A stretch of DNA of 64,000 bases from Catonia carolina (lineage: Eukaryota; Arthropoda; Insecta; Hemiptera; Achilidae): the NCBI GenBank assembly GCA_035578175.1, contig JAQMRL010000042.1, positions 980,560-1,044,559 on the forward strand. Reading direction: 5' to 3'. A program made the translations under genes and the position numbers. The notes below the pieces were generated by a model, which saw nothing but the letters and a program-made list of their open reading frames with translations, did not search any database and was not told the DNA's origin. Positions within the stretch are counted from its first letter, which is position 1. Every line of letters begins with the position of its first letter. Positions 44,991-55,337 of this stretch are shown here, piece after piece.

Positions 44991-46313
44991 CGAGGGGGTA
45001 CCCAAAAGAAACCGGAATTATTTTTTAAAACTATTTATTTTTAATTTTTTTACAAAAGAACCTTATCCCCTTCAAAATACTCTCCATTACAACTAATACA
45101 TTTGTCCCACCGGTGCTTCCACTGTTCAAAACATTTTTTGTACTCCTCTTCAGTGATGGCTGCCAGCTCATCCGTCGTTTTTTTCTTGACATCATCAACG
45201 TTGTTAAATCGGAGACCTTTCATACCCCTTTTCATGCGTGGGAACAAGAAAAAATCACACGGAGCCAGATCGGGTGAGTACGGTGCGTGTGGTAGCAAAA
45301 CCATGCCGTTTTTCGCCAAAAACTGGGTAACCGAGATTGCCGTGTGTGCAGGCGCGTTGTCGTGGTGGAAAAACCAGTCCCCTGTCTGCCACAAATTAGG
45401 TCTTTTACGACGAATGCTGTTTCGTAGTCTTCTTAACACTTCAAGATAAAAAGCTTGATTTACCGTCTGGCCTGGTGGAACGAACTCTGAATGGACAATT
45501 CCCCTCACATCAAAAAAACAAATCAGCATTGTTTTGATGTTCGATCTGACTTGACGACTTTTTTTTGGTCGGGGTGATAATGAAGTCTTCCATTGACTGG
45601 ATTGTTGTTTGGTTTCTGGGTCGTACCCATAGCACCAAGACTCGTCACCCGTAATGATCTTTGACATGAAATCTGGATCAGTTTCAAGCTGTTGTTTCAA
45701 ATCACTACACGTTTCAATTCGACGTTCCTTTTGAGTGTCTGTCAGAACCCGAGGCACAAACTTGGCAGCGACTCTTTTCATTGTCAAGTCTTCTGTTAAA
45801 ATGCGTTGGACTGAGCTCCAAGATAACCCACTAACCTGTGATATTTGGTCAATGGTCTGTCGTCGGTCTGTTCGTACAATTTCTTTCACTTTCACAACAT
45901 TTTCGTCTGTTCGGGAAGTCGACGGTCGTCCAGAACGAGGTTTGTTCTCAATCGACATGTCGCCATTTTTAAAGCGCAAAAACCACTCGTACACTTGGGT
46001 TTTTCCAATAGCGTCGTCTTTGTAAGCTGTGTTCAACATTACAACTGTTTCCGCGGCGTTTTTACCGAGCAAGAAGTAAAATTTCACAGCCGCACGTTGT
46101 TCATTAAAACTTGCCATCATGAAAAACGCCACGAGCACAAAACAGCACTAGCGAGAACAATCACTGCACGAGAACAGAACAAGCTAGATCAACGAACAAA
46201 ATGGCATTGAACTGGCAATGAGTAGCGCTACAAGCAGCCTAGTGGCGGGAATTTGTACTGCACAAGCTCCGCCCACAGCAGAGCTATTCCGGATACTTTT
46301 GGGTACCCCCTCG
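44991..46313 (-). mobile_element. Complete mariner transposon (1323 bp)
   Basis: ~29-bp inverted ends CGAGGGGGTACCCAAAAG at both sides, TA duplicated at 44989-44990 and 46314-46315. One intact transposase gene fills the element. Sits 17 bp from the hAT MITE. Confidence 0.95.
45050..46117 (-). CDS. Mariner transposase, DD34D, intact
   Basis: 355 codons from the second ATG pair (MASFNEQRAAVKFYFLLGKN); the frame is open 7 codons further up to 46138, but the chosen start fits the family length (~345-350). Two N-terminal HTH regions: TAYKDDAIGKTQVYEWFLRF with the GRPSTSRTDENV linker, then IDQISQVSGLSWSSVQRILT. Catalytic triad: TGDESW (Asp165 counted from 46138), HHDNAPAH (Asp260) and YSPDLAPCDFFLFP (Asp295). 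The last two are separated by 34 residues, i.e. DD34D. The interdomain WVPHEL motif of mariner appears as FVPRVL. It would cut and paste the element at TA sites. No inactivating mutation is visible. Confidence 0.95.
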   Translation of the reverse strand: MASFNEQRAAVKFYFLLGKNAAETVVMLNTAYKDDAIGKTQVYEWFLRFKNGDMSIENKPRSGRPSTSRTDENVVKVKEIVRTDRRQTIDQISQVSGLSWSSVQRILTEDLTMKRVAAKFVPRVLTDTQKERRIETCSDLKQQLETDPDFMSKIITGDESWCYGYDPETKQQSSQWKTSLSPRPKKSRQVRSNIKTMLICFFDVRGIVHSEFVPPGQTVNQAFYLEVLRRLRNSIRRKRPNLWQTGDWFFHHDNAPAHTAISVTQFLAKNGMVLLPHAPYSPDLAPCDFFLFPRMKRGMKGLRFNNVDDVKKKTTDELAAITEEEYKKCFEQWKHRWDKCISCNGEYFEGDKVLL

Positions 46314-46315
46314 TA

Positions 46316-46660
46316 TACCTACGGTACGGTACGGTACGTTATGCATTCCAGCGAGTCGGCTATGAATTCCCCCCTCTACTGCCCCCTCTACTCACACCAT
46401 TATTTCTCCCTTCATCGTACCCCAACCAAATCCGTCTACTGTGCATACGCTTGCATAACTTTGAAGGCCTTGTACATTCTGTTGCTGGATATTGCCAGAG
46501 TGCGATGTTCCTCTTACCCGTGAGTACAAAGAGTACTCAACCAAAGTACTCATCGACGAGAGCCATTAATGAGTATAGATACTCAAGTTACGAGATTGTC
46601 TTTTGCGCATGGATAGGCTGTGAGGAAGGGAAGTGAAATATTTACAGTGGTGCCAACCTC
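46316..46660. other. No gene; short simple repeats
   Basis: Contains (GGTAC)3 near 46322 and the phrase AGTACAAAGAGTACTCAACC, which recurs near 48390. No convincing coding sequence. Confidence 0.5.
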
Positions 46661-46666
46661 AACAGT

Positions 46667-46856
46667 GATTTTTTTTTTTTTTTTTTTTTTGTTTAACGTC
46701 CGACTGTTCTGCAATTACTGCTAATGCAGACGGTGAAGGATGAAATGATTTTTTTGTAACGTATGAAAAGATGCCGTGCCTGAATGGGATTCGAACCCAA
46801 GACCGCATGATGAGAGGCGAGCACGTTACCAACTGCGCCAATGCGGCGCAGTGAGA
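46667..46856 (-). repeat. SINE1, full length
   Basis: T-run, GTTTAACGTCCGACTGTTCT, box B (GGATTCGAACCC inverted) and box A (CCAACTGCGCCA inverted) all present. ACCTCAACAGTGA occurs near both ends. Confidence 0.85.
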
Positions 46857-46962
46857 TAACACCTCAACAGTGAGATATTACTCGTACATTTCACTACCGT
46901 GTAGTTTCTACAAACATTTTGTAAGATGTGGTTTATTCCGAGAAAATTTTTTCTCCATAAAC

Positions 46963-47775
46963 CTTGTTGTTGTTGTTATTTGGGTGATAAGCCGAAAGGC
47001 TGGTTTGAACCTCTAGAGGTTTTACTAAGTAAAACGAGGAGTGAGTTGGTTTACCGGTGCCTTCCTCACTGAGTGGAAAAGTACGCTTATCAGCATGCCG
47101 GGCCCTCTGAAAAGCACATATTTTCCACTCTGCAAACGACACCTTCACTTCATTCACCACAGGGTCTGGCTTTATAGTGAAATTCATTACTTTCAGAGAA
47201 GATAACTCTAATTAGTGTCTTTTACACTTCTACCTCTTCTGTTCTTAAATGATTCAGTCATTTAATTGACTGACCATGTGATAAGATTGCCCATAACAGG
47301 CAGGTGGAGTGTCAAATTATTTACACTCAATCTGTTAGTTGCAGGGCTAAAATAAATAGTTCTGTTTCTTATCACATGGTCAGCCAATTAAATGACTGAA
47401 TCATTTAAGAACAGAAGAGGTAGAGGTGTACTGTGACACTAATCAGAGTTATCTCCTCTGAAAGTAATGAATTTAATTGTACAGCCAGACCCTGTGGTGA
47501 ATGAAGTGAAGGTGTCATTTGCAGAGTGGAAAATATGTGCTTTTCAGAGGGCCCGGCATGCTGATAAGCATACTTTTCCACTCAGTGAGGAAGGCAATGG
47601 TAAACCACCTCACTCCTCGATTTACTTAGTAAAACCTCTACAGGTTCAAACCAGCCTTTTGGCTGATGACCTAAACAAGAACATGTGATAAGGAACAGAA
47701 CTATTTATTTTAGCCCTGCAACGAATAGATTGAGTGTAAATAATTTGACACTCCACCTGTCTGTTATGGGCAGTA
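46963..47775 (-). repeat. SINE3 (-) split by a SINE3 (+)
   Basis: Inverted SINE3 in two parts, 46963-47288 and 47683-47775, flanked by CATAAACCTT. Inserted in it is a full plus-strand SINE3 (47290-47682) with target duplication CATGTGATAAG. This shows SINE3 inserting into SINE3. Confidence 0.85.
47290..47682 (+). repeat. SINE3, full length, nested
   Basis: From TGCCCATAACAGGCAGGTGG to GCTGATGACCTAAACAAG. Little diverged from the 11591 copy. The long frame at 47467-47688 is shared by other copies. Confidence 0.85.
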
Positions 47776-47949
47776 CATAAACCTTATAAGAAATAAATAT
47801 GAACTGTAATATTGCCTATAGCTTAATTACAAGACTAGAAATGTTTAATTTACTGTAATTACGAATGAATCGCCTTCTTTACTATTGCTGTCATTGGCAT
47901 TTTAATTACTGGCCTCTCTAGTATCTACTTAACCGTTTTCTTTTTTTTT

Positions 47950-48096
47950 ATCAGGTACAATAAATCAAACATTTTTTTAGGCGATTTTCAGTTCGTGCAA
48001 TTGCCTCTTCATATTTTACCATGTCACCCAGTTTCTTATAGCTTTGAGCATACGGATTGACAGCAGTCATAGCTGGTCCAATTTTTCTAAAATCTC
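47950..48096 (-). pseudogene. Unidentified coding-like fragment
   Basis: Minus strand reads DFRKIGPAMTAVNPYAQSYK, KLGDMVKYEEAIARTENRLK and KMFDLLYLIKK without a stop, preceded by stops. NPYAQSYKKL followed by E-rich sequence faintly resembles the N-terminal domain of Helitron/Helentron Rep-helicases, but the match is weak. The remaining 47776-48405 has no other gene; 48246-48345 is an inverted copy of 34193-34266. Confidence 0.25.
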
Positions 48097-48411
48097 ATTA
48101 TTTAATTCCACATAAAAACAAAACCAAAATATAGCAGATCGAACTGTATACAAATTTACAACAACTACGTTGGAAATTCCAAAGCGATCTGACCGTGACA
48201 CTGCCAATCCGTTGGTAAGCCTATACTTTAGTTCGTTGAACTTGCCCCGTTTGTCGTACTAAAATTAAAGCAGTCGCGCATGCGCACTGATGCTTTTCCC
48301 CCTTTACCCCTCGTTGCAAACAAGGGCAAACTCGTGACTCAAGTGATTATATCAGAGTAGCGGTGTCCTCTTACCCGTGGGTACAAAGAGTACTCAACCA
48401 AAGTATAGATA

Positions 48412-48684
48412 TCAGACGAATTGAAGTCCCATAGCCGAGCGAGTGAGAGGGAGATATGTGACATAACTACGCATGCGCTCAAAGGATTTACCGTTATAAA
48501 CCAAATCTGAAAACATACTACAGTCGTTATCTTGCTTGTTAGTTTACTGAATGCATAAACGCTTGCTTACAACAATGAGTAAAATTATACGACAATGTTA
48601 TTGGAATGGCGCGTATGGCTTGTGCGAGTGAGAGCGTTATGAATTCTCTCACTCCCACGGCTAGGGGACCTTAGTTCATCTGAA
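48412..48684. mobile_element. M3 MITE, complete
   Basis: 273-bp copy with inverted ends TCAGACGAATTGAAGTCCC and TCAGATGAACTAAGGTCCC, continuing through GCCG..GAGTGAGAG. No coding. Reference for the nested copy at 49136-52270. Confidence 0.8.
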
Positions 48685-49130
48685 TACAGTACTCTTATTA
48701 TATTCAGAATGAACTAAATTAAGTGACAGCATAGACGGCAATCATATACGATACAAGCTAATGGATAAAACACCAAGTGAAATGGGCGCCCGTATCGTAT
48801 CACCATCGTATCGAAGTACCAGATTGCTTCTACGTCATAACACTGTATAGGTCATTTGTTCTACTTAGAAGCTTTCCCTCCAACGCTGTGTGCCGCTGAG
48901 CTGTTCTGTTTAGTGGTGGGGGAAGCACCTCGTAGTTGTAACATAGTATACGGTTAGAAAGAGAAGGAATGATCATTAAGTGAGAAGGAGACAACACTTG
49001 CCCCTTTGAAACTATCCCTACTCTACCTACTTGCCCTACCCTTACAAGCTTCTTCCTAAAACAAATGTACTATACTAATCATCTCATTGCTCTTCGCTGG
49101 GCAGTAGCCTGCCTAGTGCGTTGACATAAA
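48685..49130. other. Dispersed repeat scraps, no gene
   Basis: GAAGCTTTCCCTCCAACGCT through GGGGGAAGCACCTCG recurs near 41750-41820, and CTAATCATCTCATTG recurs near 56335. No frame. Confidence 0.45.
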
Positions 49131-49349
49131 GGTATCAGACGAACTAATGTCCCACAGCCGAGCAAATGAGAGGGAGATATGTGGCATAACTACGCATGCG
49201 CTCAAAGGTCTTTACCCTAATAATCCAAATTTGAACACATACTACAGTTCAGCCGTTCTTAGTTTACTCCTACAGTCAACAAACAAAAACCAGCAACTAC
49301 AGGGTGCACGCTAGAGTCTGCGACTTTACGGATGTTGTATTCCTATTAA

Positions 49350-49901
49350 CCCTTTATAGGGCAGTACTACGGGGGAAAATATAGGGCCTATATGTTGTGA
49401 AACGTTAAATTTTGCTGTACAGGGACTTGAATAATGTATTTCTAGGGCCATAATAGTAAGATATTACTTTGTTTTGATGTTAAGCCCTGGTAAGTATGTT
49501 TAACAAGGAACGTTTTTTGAAATGGAAATCACATAATGTTTGGTGGTAAGAATGCTTATTAAAACATTTTGTATTACTATTTAACAAAAAATGTACAGAA
49601 TAACTTATCTCAACTTTATATTAGCATGAATGCTTGTTTTCCCGATAAAAACTGGAATTTTCTAAGCACTGTACAAAAGTAATAAAAAAACAAAGCGGTA
49701 GCGTACACTGGTATAAATTCTTACCACATTCGTGCAACTCACGAAGCAAATGGTCACTGCACGCTGATTTCAAAATGTGGATAGCCTACTTACCAGAGAA
49801 CATCTATAAAACCATAAAATACCAATAAGGTTCAACTGCATAGCTCATTTTCAAATAAAATCAACCTTATTTCCAGTGGTAAGTATAGTTACCATAAAGG
49901 G
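49350..49901. mobile_element. piggyBac-type MITE (TTAA target)
   Basis: 552 bp with ends CCCTTTATAGGGCAGTAC and, inverted, CCCTTTATGGTAACTATAC; TTAA at 49346-49349 and 49902-49905. The CCC..GGG ends and TTAA duplication are diagnostic of piggyBac. No transposase. Inserted in M2. Confidence 0.85.
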
Positions 49902-49993
49902 TTAAGTTAATTATTTTTTAAATTATAAATACTTAAAGTAATAAAAACATCAGTCATTATATGATGTACGCATAACAATTTCATTTAAAAAAA

Positions 49994-50767
49994 TCTGGTG
50001 TGAAACACTCACACAACTTTCTCTTGCCAATGCAAATAATTAATAATAAACCTAACATTATTAATAAAATATTAAAAATAAACAACAACTAACCTCAAAA
50101 ACATAACCTTATTTTAATCGTGAGTGAATGACGCAAAATGGCAATCGAACTCAGTTTGGCTTAAAAATACGGAAAATCACGCTTTCACGCTAAACTAGGC
50201 TCTGTAGAGAACAATGCTCTAAACGAAAGTTGTAGATCTTTTAATTTTCTATAAATTTAATTATATACACTTTTGTCGTAAAATGCATACTAAGACCGAA
50301 ATTTTTAAAAAATAGATTTTTCTCACGTTTTCGTGAGAAAAAAAAACAGAAAATCGCAAATTACCGCTAAACTAAGCGTTATACAAAAAAATGTTTGAAA
50401 TAAAAGTTGTAGAATTTTACATTCTCTACAACTTTTATAATAAAACGTTTTGCGCTAAAATGCATATTAAAGCCGCAATCTTAAAAAGAAAAAGTTTTTG
50501 CGTAAAAACAGCCTCACGCAGAATTTCAGCAAACATGGCGCCTACCCTATATTGTAGAGCATAAAAAATGTAGTAAACCAGGCGATTTTAAAAAAAATCG
50601 TAGGACTAGTTTTTGAGAAAATCGCATAAAAGTGAAAAATTATACAAATAAACTACTACTTCCGGTTGACCGATTTTGATGAAAATGTTCGTGTCGGGTC
50701 CGGTAGTGATATGTAACTTAAGTTTCAAGTTTCAAGTTCGTACGATGTTCCGTTCTTGAGATATTCT

Positions 50768-50861
<94 letters not shown>

Positions 50862-51002
50862 ACACACAGACCAATCGCTAAAAACATGTTTTTTGGGTTC
50901 AGGGGGTCTGAAAACGTACAGATCCGGTGAAAACTCGATTTCGAAAAATCAACATGAAAACAATACTTTCCTTCCTATATATTCATATAGGCAAGAGAAA
51001 GT
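49994..51002 (-). mobile_element. Family H copy 13, inside M2
   Basis: Complete; ~85-bp (CA)n at 50770-50855. Host M2 reads TTTCATTTA..AAATACTTTTAAAAG around it, versus TTTCATTTATAAAAATACTT in uninterrupted M2. Confidence 0.85.
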
Positions 51003-51168
51003 AAAAATACTTTTAAAAGTATTTTGTATTTAAATACTTTTGAAAGTATTTTGTTGTTAATTTTTAACCAGCGTGTACACATTTTGATATAATACGGATG
51101 TTCAGTGACGTCATTATTTGTTTACATTAGGAGCAAACTAAGAAAGGCTGGACTATACAGTCGTTATT

Positions 51169-52114
51169 ACTTTCTCTTGCCTATATGAATATATAAGAAG
51201 GAAAGTATTGTTTTCATGTTGATTTTTCGAAATCGAGTTTTCACCGGATCTGTACGTTTTCAGACCCCCTGAACCCAAAAAACATGTTTTTAGCGATTGG
51301 TCTGTGTGTGTGTCTGTGTGTGTGTGTGTGTGTGTGTGAACAGAATATCTCAAGAACGGAACATCGTACGAACTTGAAACTTGAAACTTAAGTTACGTAC
51401 CACTACCGGACTCGACACGAACATTTTCATCAAAATCGGTCAACCGGTAGTGGTAGTTTATTCGTGTAATTTTTCACTTTTTTGCGATTTTCTCAAAAAC
51501 TGGTCCTACGATTTTTTAAAAAATCGCCTGGTTTACTCAATTTTTTATTCTCTACAAGATAGAATAGGCGTCATGTTTGCTGAAATTCTGGGTGAGGCTG
51601 TTTTCACGTAAAAACGTTGTTTTTTTAAGATTACAGCTTTAATATGCATTTTAGCGCAAAACTTTATATAATAAAAGTTGTAGAAAATTAAAAACCTACA
51701 ACTTTTATTTTAAACAATTTTTTGTATAACGCTTAGTTTAGGGGTAATTTGCGATTTTCTGTTTTTTTTCTCACAAATATGTGTGAAAAATTGATTTTTT
51801 TAAGATTTCGGCCTTAGTATACATTTTACGACAAAAGTGTATATAATTTAATTTATAGAAAATTAAAAGATCTACAACTTCTATTTAAAGCATTTTTCTC
51901 TACAGAGCCTAGTTTAGAGAGAAAGAGTGATTTTCCGTATTTCTAAGCCAAACTGAGGTTGATTTTCATTTTGCATCATTCACTCATGATTAAAATAAGG
52001 TTATGTTTTTGAGGTTAGTTTTTGTTTATTTCTAATATTTTATTAATAATGTTAGGGTTATTGTTAATTATTTGCATTGGCAAGAGAAAGTTGTGTGAGT
52101 GTTTCACACCAGAT
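51169..52114 (+). mobile_element. Family H copy 14, inside M3
   Basis: From ACTTTCTCTTGCCTATATGA to CACACCAGA plus T-run. The complete M3 has CGTTATCTTGCTTG at this point, so insertion lies between the two T's. Confidence 0.85.
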
Positions 52115-52373
52115 TTTTTTGCTTGTTAGTTTAGTGCATGCATAAACGCTTGCTCACAACAAGGAGTAAAATTATACGGCAATGTTATTGGAACGGCGTG
52201 TATGGGTTGTGCGAGTGAGAGCGTTATGCATTCTCTCACTCCCACGGCTAGGGGACTGCAGTTCATCTGAATACAGTACTTATCAACGAGAGTCATTGAT
52301 GAGTACTTTGAAAATAATTAGGATCGGAATACAGGAACTTCTATAAAATGACTGCTTTCTACTCAGTATTTTT

Positions 52374-53548
52374 TTATATTTGATTTAATAGAAAATTCAT
52401 AATCAGTATGAACAATGTGAATCCAGTTGCGGGGTTGCCTTTTACAGCGACAGCCGTTAACTGTCTTCTTTTTGTGTATGGGGGACTCGTCAAGTTTGTA
52501 AAGGTTCTGGTGCGACAAGTCTTGGCGCTGTGCCGACAGGTCTTTCCGGTGTGCTGACCGGTGGTCTTGGTGGTGTGGTGTCGTTTGGTTCTGTGGGTGT
52601 GTCGTGTGGTTTTGTGGGTGTGGGTGTGTCTTGTGGTTTTGGTAGTTGACCAGGTTGTGGTTGTTTCAGTGGTCGTTTCTTTGGTTGTTTTGGTAGTTGG
52701 CTGGACGGTGACCGTTTCAGTGGTCGTTTCTTTGGTTGTTTTAGTAGTTGGCTGGACAGTGGCCGTTTCAGTGGTCGTTTTTGTGGTTGTTTTGGTAGTT
52801 GGCTGGACGGTGGCCGTTTCAGTGGTCGTTTTTGTGGTTGTTTTGGTAGTTGGCTGGACGGTGGCCGTTTCAGTGGTCGTTTTGGTAGTTGGCTGGACGG
52901 TGGCCGTTTCAGTGGTCTTTCCGGTGGTTGTTTTTGTAGTTGGCCGGACGGTGGCCGTTTCAGTGGTCGTTTCGGAGGTTGTTTTTGTAGTTGGTCGGAC
53001 GGTGGACGTATCAGTGGTCGTTTCGGAGGTTGTTTTTGTAGTTGGCCGGACGGTGGACGTTTCAGTGGTCGTTTCGGAGGTTGTTTTTGTAGTTGGCCCG
53101 ACGGTGGCCGTTTCGGTGGTTGTTTTTGTAGTTGGCCGGACGGTTGCCGTTTCAGTGGTCGTTTCGGAGGTTGTTTTTGTAGATGGCCGGACGGTGATCG
53201 TTTCGGTGGTTGTTTTTGTAGTTGGCCGGACGGTGATCGTTTCCTTGGTCGTTTCGGTAGTCGGGTGGGTGGTAGTTTTACGCCAGCAAGTGGTCTCAAT
53301 GGTGGACCGGGCTGTTGTTTTTTTGGTAACCGTATTATAATGGTGAATTGGTGAAGTGTAGTCGTCATTATTGCATAGATCATGTGTACAAATGTAACAA
53401 AAGCCTTGATTTTGTTCACAATTATAAGCTTTTCTAAATTGTTCTAATTTCCTTGAGCACACCTTCGTATAATTCGAGTGTGGATAAACTTCTTGGCATG
53501 CACGATATGTGAAATATCTTTTTTCTTCTCCACCGGGAAGATGGCAAC
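52374..53548 (-). CDS. Gene B, Ly6/Quiver-like mucin-type protein, last exon
   Basis: Acceptor TTATTATTTCCAG precedes 53548; the phase (G|GT) joins the exon ending at 54226. It encodes GCHLPGGEEKRYFTYRACQE, NYTKVCSRKLEQF, CEQNQGFCYICTHDLCNNDD, the second half of a three-finger domain closing with CYIC..DLCNN. Then comes a ~230-residue stalk of Thr-rich repeats of 13-17 residues (TTTETATVQPTTKTTK type), expected to be heavily O-glycosylated. A basic HTHK-rich segment follows and the end AVKGNPATGFTLFILIMNFL LNQI is a GPI signal matching gene A (KGNxAxGFTxF). Stop at 52374-52376. Domain halves, splice phase and C-terminus show paralogy with gene A, which lacks the stalk. Likely a GPI-anchored surface protein of unknown role. 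Confidence 0.8.
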
Positions 53549-53739
53549 CTGGAAATAATAAAAGTTACTATTATTATTTTATAGTTACAATTAAAAAGTT
53601 GAAGCTGTCCAAAGTAGATCGCAGTCTGCGGTGATTCGACTCATTTATGTTTTACCAGAAGTGGCTCAAAAATTGGAACTCCAAAAACAAAATTCGGAGT
53701 ATGGAAATAAAAATAGTCAAAAAAATGATAGAAAAAATA

Positions 53740-54145
53740 GTGAAATAGCGAATAGTGAATAGTTAATAGTAAAATAGTGAAATAATGAATAGCGAATAGT
53801 AAATTAGTGAAATAGTGAATAGTGAAATAGTGAATAGTGAAATAGTGAATAGCGAAATAGTGAATAGTAAAATAGTGAATAGTAAAATAGTGAATAGTAA
53901 AATAGTGAAATAGTGAATAGTGGATAGAGAAAAAAAATAGTAAAATAGTGAAATAGTGATAAGTGAATAGTAAAATAGTGAAATAGTGATTAGTGAATAG
54001 TAAAATAGTGAAATAGTGAATAGTGGATAGAAAAGAATAGTAAAATAGTGAAATAGTGTATACTGATTAGTAAAATAGTAAATAGTGAATAGAAAGAATA
54101 GTAAAATAGTGAAATAGTGAATACTGAATAGTAAAATAGTAAAAT
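53740..54145. repeat. Low-complexity (TAGTGAATAG/TAGTAAAATAG)n in gene B intron
   Basis: About 400 bp of degenerate 10-16-nt units built on GAATAGTRAAATAG. It fills most of the 677-bp intron between the two exons. Confidence 0.85.
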
Positions 54146-54225
54146 AACTAAAAAGGCCTTTTTAAACATTGCCACAAGTCATGAGACGGGTTGTCTCACG
54201 AGAGGGATGTTTATTACTACATTAC

Positions 54226-54345
54226 CTTCCAATTCAAGTCGAACACACTGCATAAAATCCGCGTCACACTGTACTGTGTTTGTCGTGCAACCGGGGTCTA
54301 TTTTGCTTAGTCGACTGTCACAGTTAAAACAAACAATTGATTCAC
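54226..54345 (-). CDS. Gene B, internal exon
   Basis: Acceptor CATTGTTGCAG upstream of 54345, donor GAAG|GTAATG at 54225. The 120-nt exon encodes GESIVCFNCDSRLSKIDPGC, TTNTVQCDADFMQCVRLELE, the first half of the three-finger domain. It matches the gene A exon at 34050 in phase and in the spacing of CxxC and later Cys. The signal-peptide exon would lie further right on the minus strand and was not identified. Confidence 0.75.
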
Positions 54346-54525
54346 CTGCAACAATGAAACATCTATTTCAATGAAAATTATATCTTATAACACCGCACTA
54401 CTCTTTAAGGCCTGTCGCACACAGGACGTGACGTAACTGTCCGAGACACATTGTCTCCAGACAAAAGTTGGAGACGAATTGTTTTGTTTCTCTAATGGCG
54501 AGGTACTATCTCATGCTGGAGTATT

Positions 54526-54706
54526 TTTTTTGTTTTTTTTTGTTTAACGTCCGACTGTTCTGCAATTACTGCTAATGCAGACGTGAAGGATGAAATGATT
54601 TTTTGTAACGTATGAAAATATGCCATGCCTGAATGGGATTCGAACCCAAGACCGCATGATGAGAGGCGAGCACGTTACCAACTGCGCCAATGCGGCCGGC
54701 TGAAGT
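54526..54706 (-). repeat. SINE1, full length
   Basis: T-rich run, GTTTAACGTCCGACTGTTCT to CCAACTGCGCCAATGCGGCC; box A and box B present (inverted). Confidence 0.85.
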
Positions 54707-54714
54707 AATATGTT

Positions 54715-55200
54715 GAGGTAATAAAATGAGGCAATATCTCTTTCTGAGGTAAGATACTGAGGTTAAAACTTATTCTGAGGTAATATGCTGAGGTAATATC
54801 TTATTTTGAGGTAATAAGAAGAGGCAATATCTCTTTCTGAGGTAATATGGTTAGGTTATATCTTATTTTGAGGTAATGTAATATAATGAGGCAATATTTC
54901 TTTCTGAGGTAATATACTGAGGTTATAACTCATTCTGAGGTAATATGTTAAGGTAATATCTTATTTTGAAGTAAAATAAGAAGAGGCAATATTTCTTTCT
55001 GAGGTAATAATACTGAGGTTATAACTCATTCTGAAGTAATATGTTGAGGTAATATCTTATTTTGAGGTAATAAGATGAGGCAATATCTCTTTCTGAGGTA
55101 ATATTGTTAAGTAATATCTTATTTTGAGGTAATATAATAAGGCAATCTCTCTCTGAGATAATATATTGAGGTTATATATATAATTCTGAGATAATAATGG
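54715..55200. repeat. Minisatellite of GAGGTAATAT units
   Basis: Irregular repeats of ~60 bp made of GAGGTAATAT, CTTATTTTGAGG and GAGGCAATATCTCTTTCT, over ~485 bp. No coding. Confidence 0.85.
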
Positions 55201-55337
55201 CATGTGATATAAATTTGGCAATTGTTGTATTATTATTATTATTTTGATATGTTTGGAGGAAGAAAGGCCAGTCGGTTAAGTTTTTAAACAACATCCAATT
55301 AACCAGAAAGAAGTTCGTCCGCATCGAGATACATATT

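Larger units (their letters stand above)
49245..51155 (-). mobile_element. M2 MITE inside M3, itself interrupted
   Basis: Starts CAGTTCAGCCGTTCTTAGTT after TA (49243-49244) and ends, inverted, AGTCCAGCCTTTCTTAGTT beside TA. Confidence 0.85.
49136..52270. mobile_element. M3 MITE carrying four nested elements
   Basis: M3 halves at 49136-49244 and 52122-52270, with a bit of M3 (CAGTCGTTAT) at 51157-51166. They are separated by M2 (with a piggyBac-type MITE and family H inside) and by a second family H. Joined, the halves match the complete copy at 48412-48684. Confidence 0.85.

Noticed and set aside
45102..46210. Plus-strand frames over the mariner
   Set aside because: Antisense of the intact transposase.
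52561..53340. 259-codon Val-rich plus-strand frame
   Set aside because: It is the antisense of gene B's Thr repeat; gene B has splice sites, Cys pattern and a paralogue.
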